From contig NZ_PDIY01000001.1 in NCBI RefSeq assembly GCF_002563655.1, forward strand, positions 3,322,001-3,386,000: 64,000 nt of DNA. Direction: 5' to 3'. Positions 8,153 through 16,147 of this stretch are shown here, in pieces. The first letter of the stretch is position 1. Every line of letters starts with the position of its first letter. Both the position numbers and the translations under genes were made by a program. A model generated the notes under the pieces. The model saw only the letters and a program-made list of their open reading frames with translations, made no database searches and had not been told where the DNA came from. Source of the stretch: Bacillus sp. es.034. GTDB taxonomy: Bacteria > Bacillota > Bacilli > Bacillales > Bacillaceae_B.

Positions 8153-9226
8153 ATGTACACCATTTCCGATCAAGAGGTCCTCTATCTGAAATCTGAGATC
8201 GAGAACTTGAATAAAACGATTCGAACTTTGAAAAGCAGTTATCTGTATGCTGAAAACGAGTACCATAAGGAACAACTTCAGAAGGCTCAGGAGGAATTAA
8301 CGCTTGCTTACCGCCGGATCGATGAGAACGAAACCGTTGAGAGGGAACTTATAAAAGACCGAAACTTGTTTAAAGAAGGCAAAGAGAAGCTGGAAAGTCA
8401 GGTAAGGGCCCTTCATGACGCCTTACACGGCAAGGATGAGCTGTTGCAGCAGTCCCAAGTGAGTAAAAATCACCTTCAACAGGAACTTCTCTCCATTAAG
8501 CTCGAAAAAAAACAATTATCTCAAAAAATAATGGAAATCGAGAAGGATCAAAAAGATCTTTTCAGTAAAAATCAATCCCTTTTGGAGGAAAACATCCTGC
8601 ACCTAAGAAAAATAGACAGCTTAAACAGTGAACTGCAAGGAAAGAAACTTCATATTTCAGATTTGAACTCAGCTTTGGCCCATTCAGAAGATACGAAGAA
8701 AGAAATATTCTTTAACCTGATAGCTAAAACCGAAGAGTTGGAAAAGGCCTTGTCAGAAAGGAAACATACCCTTGATTCATTGCAATTTGCAAAGGAGCAA
8801 TTAATTCAAGCAGAAAAGCAAAAGATGGAGTATATTAAAACATTCATCAGTCAATATCAAAAACATTTTGAAGAAAATGAGTGGTGGCTTTCCTCCCAAT
8901 TTGCTGATATCGATCAACGTACCAAACTGCAGGATGAACGGATCGAAGCGGTTGAACAAGAACAGGACATTCAATTTACTCTACAGAATGAGGTACTCGA
9001 AGGGAAATTTGAGCAGGTGGAGCAAAAGTTTGTTGATTTTCTTGAGGAGGTCGACTCCATACGGGAATATAATGTAACGTTGACCCACAGTCTATTGGAG
9101 CTCAAACGGCTGGTGGAGAGCCATAAACGCAGTCAGACTCCTATCATTACAGCACGTCAAACATCTTCTGCAGAAAAACTTCCAGCTCCGATGGATTATT
9201 ATTTCATAGAGAATGAAAAGGAATGA
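8153..9226 (+). CDS. Long coiled-coil protein, candidate spore coat morphogenetic protein
   Basis: 357 aa from the ATG at 8153. Almost the entire length (about 6-330) is Leu/Glu/Lys/Gln-rich heptad sequence; no globular domain, signal peptide or membrane segment. A WW pair near 240 (ENEWWLSSQF) marks a possible break, and the C-terminal 35 residues are unstructured. The start is uncertain: the AGGAGG at 8112-8117 is 35 bases above ATG 8153. The frame is open upstream without ATG, GTG or TTG but has ATA at 8126 at an ideal 8-base distance, which would add nine residues. The promoter is sigma-K-like. It is the first of three unrelated-looking coiled-coil genes in the island. Filament or scaffold role inferred. 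Confidence 0.7.
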   Translation: MYTISDQEVLYLKSEIENLNKTIRTLKSSYLYAENEYHKEQLQKAQEELTLAYRRIDENETVERELIKDRNLFKEGKEKLESQVRALHDALHGKDELLQQSQVSKNHLQQELLSIKLEKKQLSQKIMEIEKDQKDLFSKNQSLLEENILHLRKIDSLNSELQGKKLHISDLNSALAHSEDTKKEIFFNLIAKTEELEKALSERKHTLDSLQFAKEQLIQAEKQKMEYIKTFISQYQKHFEENEWWLSSQFADIDQRTKLQDERIEAVEQEQDIQFTLQNEVLEGKFEQVEQKFVDFLEEVDSIREYNVTLTHSLLELKRLVESHKRSQTPIITARQTSSAEKLPAPMDYYFIENEKE

Positions 9227-9230
9227 CAAA

Positions 9231-9268
9231 ACGATGCCACAGTAAATTCCGTGGCATCGTCTTTTTTT
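9231..9268 (+). terminator. Terminator after the coiled-coil gene
   Basis: Perfect 10-base stem ACGATGCCAC (9231-9240) with GTGGCATCGT (9251-9260), then C and seven T residues. It also sits at the 3' end of the converging 453-aa gene. Confidence 0.92.
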
Positions 9269-10628
9269 AAAATGTAATCTTTATCTTGTTATTTGAGCTT
9301 AGCTGAAGCTCCTGCTCTTCAAATAATACAAACCCTAAAATGGTTGAAACTTCCTGTTCTTCAAGAGGTTCAACCGTAAATTGCAGCCCCTCCACTGCTA
9401 TCGTTTCACCAGGGGGGATGAATGATTCCTGTATCGATTCTATCCAATACTCTCCTGTGGAATAGGCCTTTTCCAACCAATCCTTCCCCATATACTTCCA
9501 TCCTTGTGCCCCGTTTTGACCTTGCAGAGAAAAGATTTCGCTCATTTCAGGTGGCAGGATCTGTCCTCCTATTTCAATCTTATCCGGCGGATCCATTCTA
9601 AAGCAGATCTTCGGATTCATCAGGTCTACATTTCCTGTGTTCTTTATGAAGAAATCGGCTTTGATGGAATAACGTTCTGATTTTCGATTGGGTATGACAT
9701 TGTAATCAAAATATATTTCCACATATGGTTTTTTTTCCTGAGCTTTTTGAACTTTACGATTTGCTTTTCGCATTTTGATTTCTTCGTACGTTTTATCATC
9801 CATTTGGATATCTTTACTTGGCTTCTTCTGGTCTTTATGACTGCTTGCTTCCCCTCCCTGATTCCTTACCGTTTGGAATAGATGAAGAACATTAAGATCC
9901 AGTAAACTTGGCTTCTGATTTCCGAGTAATGTTTTCAACACACAATGTGTTAGTAAGACAGGGCTTTCTTTTAATAGGAATTCCTCATCTATACACTTAA
10001 TCGAGCATCTCAGATGGGGAATGGAGTGGTGTTCAGGTATCAAATAGTATCCCTTGAAGGGCAATTCCTTCTTATATATTGAGAGATTTTTCTTTACATT
10101 GATGGAATTCAGCCTCTCATTATAACCGACCGAAACAGACTTGCCCTCACCCTGTGAATGACTGGACACCAATTCAACTAACAAATCCCCCTCCCTGATC
10201 CTTTCTGTATTACGTTTTGAAGAAACATCAATTCCATATTCAGTTAATACGTTGGTTACTTTTTCATTTATTTCATTGTTTATATTTGTATTCTGTGTAG
10301 TCACTGATAGCCATACTTTCTTTCCATGAAGGGAACTTCTCACTTCCACCCTCTGGGCTTCTTCATCCAGATGAAATTGATGATTATTCTCCGCACAATA
10401 AAATTGGATGGCAGCTACGGAATGTGATGGAATCGTTCCCCAATCATGGTTGTTAATTGATAATTTCATGTACAGGCTCACCACCCTTTTGTTGTAGTCT
10501 ATGTATCTTATGAATATTTGAGGTGAAATATGAATTTCTGAAAATGAATTCGGTACTCTGAAATTAGAAGAAATATATGAATATAGCAAAGAAACGGAAG
10601 CGCTCTTTTGATTTACAACATTGGACAA
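9267..10628 (-). CDS. Uncharacterised 453-aa protein with beta-rich C-terminal domain
   Basis: No family recognised. Residues 1 to about 240 are mixed alpha/beta. A Lys-rich linker follows (about 270-300, repeated K and Q). Residues about 305-450 look like an immunoglobulin-like or DUF11-type beta sandwich (YFDYNVIPNRKSERYSIKADFFIKNTGNVDLMNPKICFRM, split here for description: alternating hydrophobic strands with an NTGNVDL turn typical of CARDB-like folds). It has no signal peptide, so it would act inside the mother cell or be laid on the spore. The start is TTG 10628 with GGTGGAG only two bases upstream. The start abuts the sat remnant, and no good promoter is visible, so the gene's 5' end may itself have been altered by that insertion. 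Confidence 0.55.
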   Translation of the reverse strand: MSNVVNQKSASVSLLYSYISSNFRVPNSFSEIHISPQIFIRYIDYNKRVVSLYMKLSINNHDWGTIPSHSVAAIQFYCAENNHQFHLDEEAQRVEVRSSLHGKKVWLSVTTQNTNINNEINEKVTNVLTEYGIDVSSKRNTERIREGDLLVELVSSHSQGEGKSVSVGYNERLNSINVKKNLSIYKKELPFKGYYLIPEHHSIPHLRCSIKCIDEEFLLKESPVLLTHCVLKTLLGNQKPSLLDLNVLHLFQTVRNQGGEASSHKDQKKPSKDIQMDDKTYEEIKMRKANRKVQKAQEKKPYVEIYFDYNVIPNRKSERYSIKADFFIKNTGNVDLMNPKICFRMDPPDKIEIGGQILPPEMSEIFSLQGQNGAQGWKYMGKDWLEKAYSTGEYWIESIQESFIPPGETIAVEGLQFTVEPLEEQEVSTILGFVLFEEQELQLSSNNKIKITF

Positions 10629-10639
10629 TCTCCACCCTG

Positions 10640-11185
10640 GGGTTCAGAGAACCTTCCAAAAGAAAGAAATATGTGTTACCGGGCCTGTTAAACTCCTTCA
10701 ATTACCTATAGTTTCTTTGAAAGGTTTTCTAACTCCAAAGCAACTGAGTGAACGGTTTAAGGAATGGGGTTTGAACAGAGTCGCTGCCTTTCAGACACGT
10801 AACCCGATCCATCGCGCTCATTAATATCTCCAAAAACCGGCACTTAAAATTGTAGTCGGTCTACTCATCCATCCCTTGGTGGGCGATACGAAACAAGATG
10901 ATATCCCCGCGGAAATACTTATGAAAAACTATAGGGTATTACTCGATGAGTACTATCCAAAAAATCGGGTACTGTTATCCACTTCCCCGGCAGCCTTGAG
11001 AAATGGCGGATCACAGGAGGCCGTTTTTCATAGCATTTTGAGTAAAAATTTCGGTAGTACCCACTTTATTGTAGTCAGGGATCATGCAGGCGCAGTGGAT
11101 TATTAAGGAACTTACGATACTCAGGAATTCTTTAATCAATTTTCCAAGGATGAGATAGAACTCGAGATCTTGAAATTTAAAAATC
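10640..11185 (+). pseudogene. sat: Sulfate adenylyltransferase remnant
   Basis: Sat makes adenosine 5'-phosphosulfate from ATP and sulfate. Recognisable blocks survive in order: LTPKQLSERFKEWGLNRV, the ATP-binding FQTRNPIHRAH, then after an in-frame stop [20 protein letters not shown], and [23 protein letters not shown], then another stop and GTYDTQEFFNQF. The normal N-terminal ~150 residues and the C-terminal zinc-region are missing. Two in-frame stops (near 10822 and 11103) make it dead. No other sulfate assimilation gene is near, so the fragment was moved here. Confidence 0.85.
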
Positions 11186-11189
11186 ACTC

Positions 11190-11460
11190 AGAGGTGAAGA
11201 AAGTCGTGATCAAGATCCACCTGTCGGAAGCGACTCAGAAGTATATCGACGATCTTCAAAGGCAAGAAAGAGGAATTGAATTCACTTCTATTGGAAGTTC
11301 ATTAAAATTTTTTTGAATGCAGATGGCTGTGCCCGCTATTATTCCGAACTCGTTCCTACAATGGAATTGGATACAGCTACCGGTCACGTGATTGTATAGG
11401 AAGTAATCGGGCAGAAAGTACTTACGAACCCTTCTTTCCTGTGTTCCATTTAATAGGTAT
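11190..11460 (+). pseudogene. Unidentified decayed coding fragment after sat remnant
   Basis: Coding-like sequence continues after the sat blocks: VKKVVIKIHLSEATQKYI, then ERGIEFTSIGSSLKFF, then after a frameshift in a run of seven T residues (about 11311) DGCARYYSELVPTMELD and GHVIV, a stop, and EVIGQKVLTNPSF. It does not match the Sat C-terminus I know. It is probably the 3' end of a different gene joined to sat, or a poorly known C-terminal extension. Family not identified. Confidence 0.4.
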
Positions 11461-11466
11461 TAATGA

Positions 11467-11493
11467 GGCTGCGGCAAGTGTTGCAGCCTTTTT
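11467..11493 (+). terminator. Terminator after the remnant genes
   Basis: GGCTGC (11467-11472) pairs with GCAGCC (11483-11488), followed by TTTTT. It is a leftover of the decayed plus-strand gene. Confidence 0.8.
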
Positions 11494-11561
11494 GTGAATT
11501 CACGGAAAAGCGTTTTTTACATACACTAACGTAGAATATCACACAGTTGGGGAGCGAAAAC

Positions 11562-12443
11562 ATGAGAAGCAAGACTCCAAAAGTATCTATCATTTTTCCT
11601 GTGCGAAACGAAGGGAAAAATGTAAGAATGACTCTAGACTCTTTGTTTAGTGTTAAGAGCAACATCGAAATAGAAGCGATCATCGTGGATGATGCTTCGA
11701 CGGATCAATGCTGCAGCTTTCTTACAAACTACCAATACCAGAACAAAGTGACTTATGTACGCACCGATGGGATTGGGCCGGCTAATGCCAGAAACCTGGG
11801 AGCTGAGAAAGCTCAGTATCAATATTTAGCGTTCTGTGACGCTCATATGACCTTTGAAAATTTTTGGATCGATCGTTTGGTGAATCATATCATTATGGGG
11901 AAAAGCGACGCCGTCTGCCCTGCAATCGGATCTATCGCCGACCCGACCATTAAGGGATATGGCCAATCTCTTACTCCTTCACTTAAAATCAAATGGCATC
12001 AGAAACGTAGATTTTTCTTTGAAACTCCCGTCTTACCAGGTGCCTGTATCATCATCTCTCGGAGGGTGTTCAACGAAATCGGAGGATTTGAAACAGGCTT
12101 TTCAACCTGGGGCCATGAAGATGTGGAGATATCCCTCAAGCTATGGCTATTTGGATATAAATGTCACTGTGATCCACAAATTTCAGTTCTCCATTTATTT
12201 AGAACAAGTCATCCATATAATGTGAATTTTGATGGAGTCTATTATAACTTACTAAGAATGGCTTATCTTCATTTTGATGATAAGAGAATTAAAAAAGCCA
12301 AATCATTGGTTATTCATGGCTCAGCAAGTGCAATTGAAAAAAAAGTGATCAAAGACGGTGTATTACGGAAAAGAGCTCTATATATAAGAAAAAGAAAAAT
12401 GGACATTGAAGATTTGTTTAAGAAGTTCAACATATACTTTTAG
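11562..12443 (+). CDS. Family-2 glycosyltransferase with a DxH motif, GalNAc-transferase-like
   Basis: 293 aa from ATG 11562 (GGGGAG site 7 bases upstream; the frame also has TTG 11547). GT-A fold: VSIIFPVRNEG near 8-18, IIVDDAST near 40-47, and GPANARNLGAEKA near 73-85. The metal motif reads DAH (residues 93-95, FCDAHM) instead of the usual DxD. The acceptor-side motif is GGFETGFSTWGHEDVEIS near 174-191. DxH together with a WG-x-E-D/N block is the combination found in polypeptide GalNAc-transferases and related bacterial GT2 enzymes. It therefore could glycosylate a Ser/Thr-rich spore-surface protein, but the sugar and acceptor are unknown. It appears to be transcribed alone. Confidence 0.8.
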   Translation: MRSKTPKVSIIFPVRNEGKNVRMTLDSLFSVKSNIEIEAIIVDDASTDQCCSFLTNYQYQNKVTYVRTDGIGPANARNLGAEKAQYQYLAFCDAHMTFENFWIDRLVNHIIMGKSDAVCPAIGSIADPTIKGYGQSLTPSLKIKWHQKRRFFFETPVLPGACIIISRRVFNEIGGFETGFSTWGHEDVEISLKLWLFGYKCHCDPQISVLHLFRTSHPYNVNFDGVYYNLLRMAYLHFDDKRIKKAKSLVIHGSASAIEKKVIKDGVLRKRALYIRKRKMDIEDLFKKFNIYF

Positions 12444-12523
12444 TAATCTGAATGAACACCATTTTTTCCTTCTCGCTGTAAATGAACACATACCGGATTG
12501 TGCGACTTTTGGTGAATATAAAA

Positions 12524-12563
12524 ATCTCATTACAGCCTGAAAGAAATATAGCTGTAATGAGAT
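12524..12563 (-). terminator. Perfect 13-bp inverted repeat, probably a minus-strand terminator of a lost gene
   Basis: ATCTCATTACAGC at 12524-12536 is exactly complementary to 12551-12563. On the minus strand the stem is followed by TTTTA, so it reads as a terminator for a gene that once lay to its right (12.57-13.3 kb), where only remnants are seen now. Confidence 0.65.
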
Positions 12564-12813
12564 ACCCGGTTAGAGTTTTTCAAATATGTGGCGATATCTT
12601 TCAAAATTTGATTAAGGATATTTTCATTTTCCAAAATAGATTTTCTGGTTTGTCTTATACATTTTGATCAAAAGGGTATGTTAGAATCGGTCAGTGGTTA
12701 ATGGAAGAGCACTTTGAGATATTCTCATCAACTTTTTGTCTCTCTCTAAAAATCTGTAAGTTTAACTTGATGAAACTACGCAGCTCTCATTCTTTCTCCC
12801 TTTTGAGTAATGC

Positions 12814-13025
12814 ATTCACTGGCTACTCACTATCCTTTCAAACGCCAAATCATTTGTTGGTGATTTGTATCATATCTTGGACTTGACTCCAAACATCTCC
12901 AAGCCTACCTAGACGAATTTTGTCATCAATTCGATCGAAGAAAATTCAAAGGTAAATGGTCCCATCGGTTAGGGACACTCTGTGCAACGACAAAATCGGT
13001 AAACTATTCTAAGCTAGTGGGATAA
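12814..13025 (+). mobile_element. IS1595-family transposase C-terminal remnant
   Basis: Two adjoining frames encode IHWLLTILSNAKSFVGDLYH and then GLDSKHLQAYLDEFCHQFDRRKF followed by HRLGTLCATTKSVNYSKLVG and a stop at 13023-13025. The NAKxF-x-GxYHGLxxKHLQxYLDEFxxRFNRR pattern is the C-terminal signature of ISXO2/IS1595-type transposases (DDE domain). One frameshift joins the blocks. The N-terminal two thirds and the element ends are not recognisable, so it is a dead fragment. The rest of 12444-13374 has no gene I can support. Confidence 0.75.
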
Positions 13026-13049
13026 CATTCTATATTTAAATAAGGAGAT

Positions 13050-13283
13050 CTATCCTAAAGAGAAAAACACTGCATGCCGAAGCGTCGTATCACTGAACGT
13101 AATGCCTACATACACGGTTGCCAAAGAAGCAAGATTTTCATCCCCACCCACTTGCGTTCCATAAGTAACCACCCCCCAAAAGCGTGGATCATCCCATATG
13201 ACGACCTCTGCTGCATTGATGCCGGAGTTGATGAAAACCGTTGTCACTGACAAAGATCGATTTGTACAATGCACTAACAACAA
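13050..13283 (-). pseudogene. Possible remnant of a beta-rich surface protein
   Basis: A 77-codon frame without a ribosome binding site or proper start reads as alternating hydrophobic strands (RSLSVTTVFINSG, AAEVVIWDD, GVVTYGTQVGG, ATVYVGITF). It looks like the tail of a beta-structured spore or surface protein, on the strand served by the orphan terminator at 12524-12563. Weak call; it may be chance. Confidence 0.3.
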
Positions 13284-13374
13284 TTTAGGCTTTCATACAA
13301 GCCATTTGTAAATAAACGAATATGATGGAAAAAGCTAACTTCATAAAACAATCTCTAATAAAGGAGTTTTTATC

Positions 13375-14151
13375 ATGCCGATTACAAATGATTTTTCAAA
13401 TTTTAATAGCGGGTTAAATACAAGCCGCAATAAATTACTTTCTTCACTAAAAGGTTCCCCTGATATTACATTTATTTATGGACCTGGAAATACTGGAGAT
13501 CATTTAATTTGGGAAGGTGCTTACCAGCTATTGGATAAAGTGAGTTATAAAAAAGTTTCAAGAGACAAGTTATCTAACTTGGAGGGCAGTACGGCCATTC
13601 TTACTGGAGGCGGTGGATGGTGCTCAGCATTTCATTCCTGGCCAAACTACCTTAAAGAGATAGAAGAAAGATTTGATCGAATAATAATCTTTCCCTCCTC
13701 TTTCGACACATCGTTAAAGGAGGTTAGAAATACACTATCTAAAACCAAAGCACTTGTATTTGCCAGAGAAATGAAGTCTTATCAAATGATCAAAGATATT
13801 TGCAACGCAGACTATGCATATGACACTGCTTTTTTTTATGATTTCGAACCTTATAAACAACCCGGCAAAGGAATTCTATATGCATATAGAGAAGATCGAG
13901 AGAGAAAGAATTATCCAATCCCTAAAAACAATAATGACCTTTCAGTAACATGTAAAAGCCTACCACAATGGCTCCATACAATTTCATCTTATAACACCAT
14001 TTATACCGATAGGGCGCATGTTACAATCGCTTCAGCCATGTTGGGAAAAAAAGTTTATTATCGTGGTTCTAATTACCACAAGGTTCCGGGCATTGTAGAA
14101 TTCTCCTTAAAAGGATTTCCTGTTACCTTTAAAGAACATTGGGGGATGTAA
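13375..14151 (+). CDS. Polysaccharide pyruvyl transferase family protein
   Basis: 258 aa with the family landmarks: YGPGNTGDHLIWEGA near 37-51, TGGGGWCSAFHSWP near 77-90, FPSSF near 105, FAREMKSYQ near 132, a YDTAFF segment near 148, and YTDRAHVTIASAMLGKKVYYRGSNYHK near 210-237 (given here as landmarks DRAH and MLGK). These enzymes ketalise a sugar of a cell-surface or spore polysaccharide with pyruvate from phosphoenolpyruvate. At 258 aa it is shorter than most CsaB-type proteins (about 350), so the acceptor or even the reaction may differ. Strong AAAGGAG site. First gene of a three-gene AT-rich plus-strand operon with two glycosyltransferases. Confidence 0.75.
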   Translation: MPITNDFSNFNSGLNTSRNKLLSSLKGSPDITFIYGPGNTGDHLIWEGAYQLLDKVSYKKVSRDKLSNLEGSTAILTGGGGWCSAFHSWPNYLKEIEERFDRIIIFPSSFDTSLKEVRNTLSKTKALVFAREMKSYQMIKDICNADYAYDTAFFYDFEPYKQPGKGILYAYREDRERKNYPIPKNNNDLSVTCKSLPQWLHTISSYNTIYTDRAHVTIASAMLGKKVYYRGSNYHKVPGIVEFSLKGFPVTFKEHWGM

Positions 14152-14156
14152 AGATT

Positions 14157-14837
14157 ATGATTAAATTATCCGTTTTAGTTCCTTATAAACCGGATCATGG
14201 CCCTAGAGATGAAGCATTCCGATGGGTAAAGCTCTTCTACCAAAAATATATGCCTTTTGCAGAAATATGTCTAGGACACTCTGAATCAAAACTTTTTTCA
14301 CGTTCCCAGGCAATTAACGATGCTGCAAAAAAAGCCAAGACTGACTTATTTTTAATTGCAGATAATGATATTTTCTATGATCCTAATCTAATCATTGAGG
14401 CGAATGCAAAACTTAAAGATCATGCATGGGTTATTCCTTATATGAGAGTTTACGATATCAAGGAAGAGAGTACAAAGAAATTGTTAAAAACAAAACCGAG
14501 CTGGCCGCTTACCTTCCCTATTCAAAGCAAAGTACGCGCACACACACCAAATGGAGGACTGACCCTTATTCCACGCAAACACTTCGAAGTAGTGAATGGA
14601 TTTGACGAAAGATTCATTGGCTGGGGCGGGGAAGACGATGCGTTTGCCTTTTCTGTTAACAATATATGTGGAAAACAATACAGAATGAATAAAGAAATCT
14701 ATCATTTATGGCATCCTAATAATAAACAACAGGGCAATCCGAATTACCAAAATAACTATACACTGCTTCGCAAATATTTTGAGACAAAAGGAGATATTCA
14801 AAAATTAAAGAAGCTGATTATAAATCGTCAAAATTAG
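14157..14837 (+). CDS. GT2/galactosyltransferase-like glycosyltransferase
   Basis: 226 aa from ATG 14157, five bases after the previous stop; the frame also opens at TTG 14139. N-terminal LSVLVPYKP is the first GT-A strand. The metal motif is DND (LIADNDIFYDP near 67-77) and the C-terminal block FDERFIGWGGEDDAFAF near 150-166 is the Glyco_transf_7C (galactosyltransferase C-terminal) signature, in which the GED acidic residues help catalysis. It ends close to HLWHP-N, as in many related proteins. It probably transfers Gal or GalNAc in building the spore glycan, with the pyruvyl transferase and CgeB-like genes as partners. Donor sugar not known. Confidence 0.8.
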   Translation: MIKLSVLVPYKPDHGPRDEAFRWVKLFYQKYMPFAEICLGHSESKLFSRSQAINDAAKKAKTDLFLIADNDIFYDPNLIIEANAKLKDHAWVIPYMRVYDIKEESTKKLLKTKPSWPLTFPIQSKVRAHTPNGGLTLIPRKHFEVVNGFDERFIGWGGEDDAFAFSVNNICGKQYRMNKEIYHLWHPNNKQQGNPNYQNNYTLLRKYFETKGDIQKLKKLIINRQN

Positions 14838-14852
14838 AAAGGAGGAAGAAAA

Positions 14853-15770
14853 ATTAGTAAACTAAAATTATTGTTGATTAGTAATGATTTCAGCCAGTGG
14901 CTCCATACAGAACGTTATGGTCTTCAAAAAGAATTATCTTCTATCACAGATTTAGAGGTTTGGCATAGTTCTGGAAATATTCACTCCATTCTCAAAAATA
15001 TAAGGTTTGTTCCTGACTTTATCTTGATCTATCTTTATGGGTCAATCAATTGCCCGAAAATTTCCGGATTAGAGACATTAAAGTTACCATTCGGAGTATA
15101 TGTAGAGGATGTTCACAGCCTCGACAAATTCAACTATCATGTAACCGTAAATAATATCAAACATATTTTCAATTGTTATCGGGATGCATTTATCAGGGTT
15201 CATCCAAAACTTGTAAATAGAATGATTTGGATGCCGCACCATATTGACCTAAATCTATTTAAAGATATGAACCAGCCAAAAAGCATACCGATGTTGATGA
15301 TGGGAGCTACAAAAAAAAGTATTTATCCCCTACGGCATGATATATTAACATCATTGTCAAATCACCCTCAATTTGTCTACCATCCTCACCCTGGTTATCG
15401 AAACATATCTAATCGCGAAAATCTTTTTATAAGAGAAAGATATGTGCAGGAAGTCAACAAGGCCAAGCTATTTTTCACTTGTGATTCGATATATAAGTAC
15501 CCTGTAAAAAAATATTTTGAAGTTCTGGGATGTAATACACTCTTATTAGCATCTGATTCCAAGGAACTTCGGGACCTCGGCTTCATTCCAGGAGAAAATT
15601 TCGTTGCAATAAATCAAAATGATTTCTTAAAAAAGGCTAAATACTATCTATACAATAAATCAGAAAGACAAAGAATAAGCACCAATGGCTATAATATGGT
15701 TCGAAATAAACATTCTACCCAAATCCGAGCTAAAGAACTTACGATAGCCATAAAAAGAATAATCACCTGA
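14853..15770 (+). CDS. CgeB-like glycosyltransferase (Glyco_trans_1_2), probable AUU start
   Basis: 305 aa if started at ATT 14853. AAAGGAGG (14837-14844) is 8 bases upstream of this ATT, which is in frame; the next ordinary start, TTG 14871, lacks a site. The reading would begin (M)SKLKLLLISNDFSQW, a natural first beta strand. The C-terminal third shows the CgeB-type GT-B signature: KYFEVLGCNTLLLASDS, GFIPGENFVAI and a final NGYNMVRNKHSTQIRAKEL helix. In B. subtilis CgeB acts in decoration of the spore crust. It completes the operon with the pyruvyl transferase and GT2 genes. AUU starts are rare (infC-type), so either expression is deliberately weak or a base change has damaged the start. 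Confidence 0.75.
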   Translation: MSKLKLLLISNDFSQWLHTERYGLQKELSSITDLEVWHSSGNIHSILKNIRFVPDFILIYLYGSINCPKISGLETLKLPFGVYVEDVHSLDKFNYHVTVNNIKHIFNCYRDAFIRVHPKLVNRMIWMPHHIDLNLFKDMNQPKSIPMLMMGATKKSIYPLRHDILTSLSNHPQFVYHPHPGYRNISNRENLFIRERYVQEVNKAKLFFTCDSIYKYPVKKYFEVLGCNTLLLASDSKELRDLGFIPGENFVAINQNDFLKKAKYYLYNKSERQRISTNGYNMVRNKHSTQIRAKELTIAIKRIIT

Positions 15771-15795
15771 CAAATAATGTATATCAATAAAAATG

Positions 15796-15832
15796 GGAAG
15801 CAGGGTGCTATCATGACTCTACTTCCTTTTTT
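15796..15832 (+). terminator. Terminator of the glycan operon
   Basis: GGAAGCAGGG (15796-15805) pairs, with two G-U pairs, with CTCTACTTCC (15817-15826); six T residues follow. Confidence 0.85.
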
Positions 15833-15945
15833 ACCATTAACATTTTCCCTACCTGAACCCTTTTCTGTGGAAGTTACAATTTTACCGAGGTAAACCACAT
15901 CTTCTGATACAGTACATCTCTGAAATACTTCCGTTTTTTCAACAG

Positions 15946-15992
15946 AAAAAAAAGAGCGACGGTTGTTCGAATTTAAACATAAGTTGCTCTTT
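15946..15992 (-). terminator. Terminator of the nucleotide-sugar dehydrogenase operon
   Basis: AAAGAGCGAC (15951-15960) pairs with GTTGCTCTTT (15983-15992), one wobble; on the minus strand a run of T residues follows. The rest of 15771-16147 holds no gene. Confidence 0.75.
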
Positions 15993-16147
15993 TACTGTTT
16001 ATCGGAGGGATATCCTACATATTTTTTGTTCTTTAATTTCATAATTCGTTATATGTTGACCGCGAATTAGATACCCCTTATTTTGCCATGCCAATATAAT
16101 CCGCGGGGGAGATTTGTAAAGGGGTTATGGACAGGGAGATTTTTCTA

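Noticed and set aside
12482..12886. Two 61-aa plus-strand frames
   Set aside because: No ribosome binding site; they cross the 13-base hairpin and the transposase remnant in the wrong frame.
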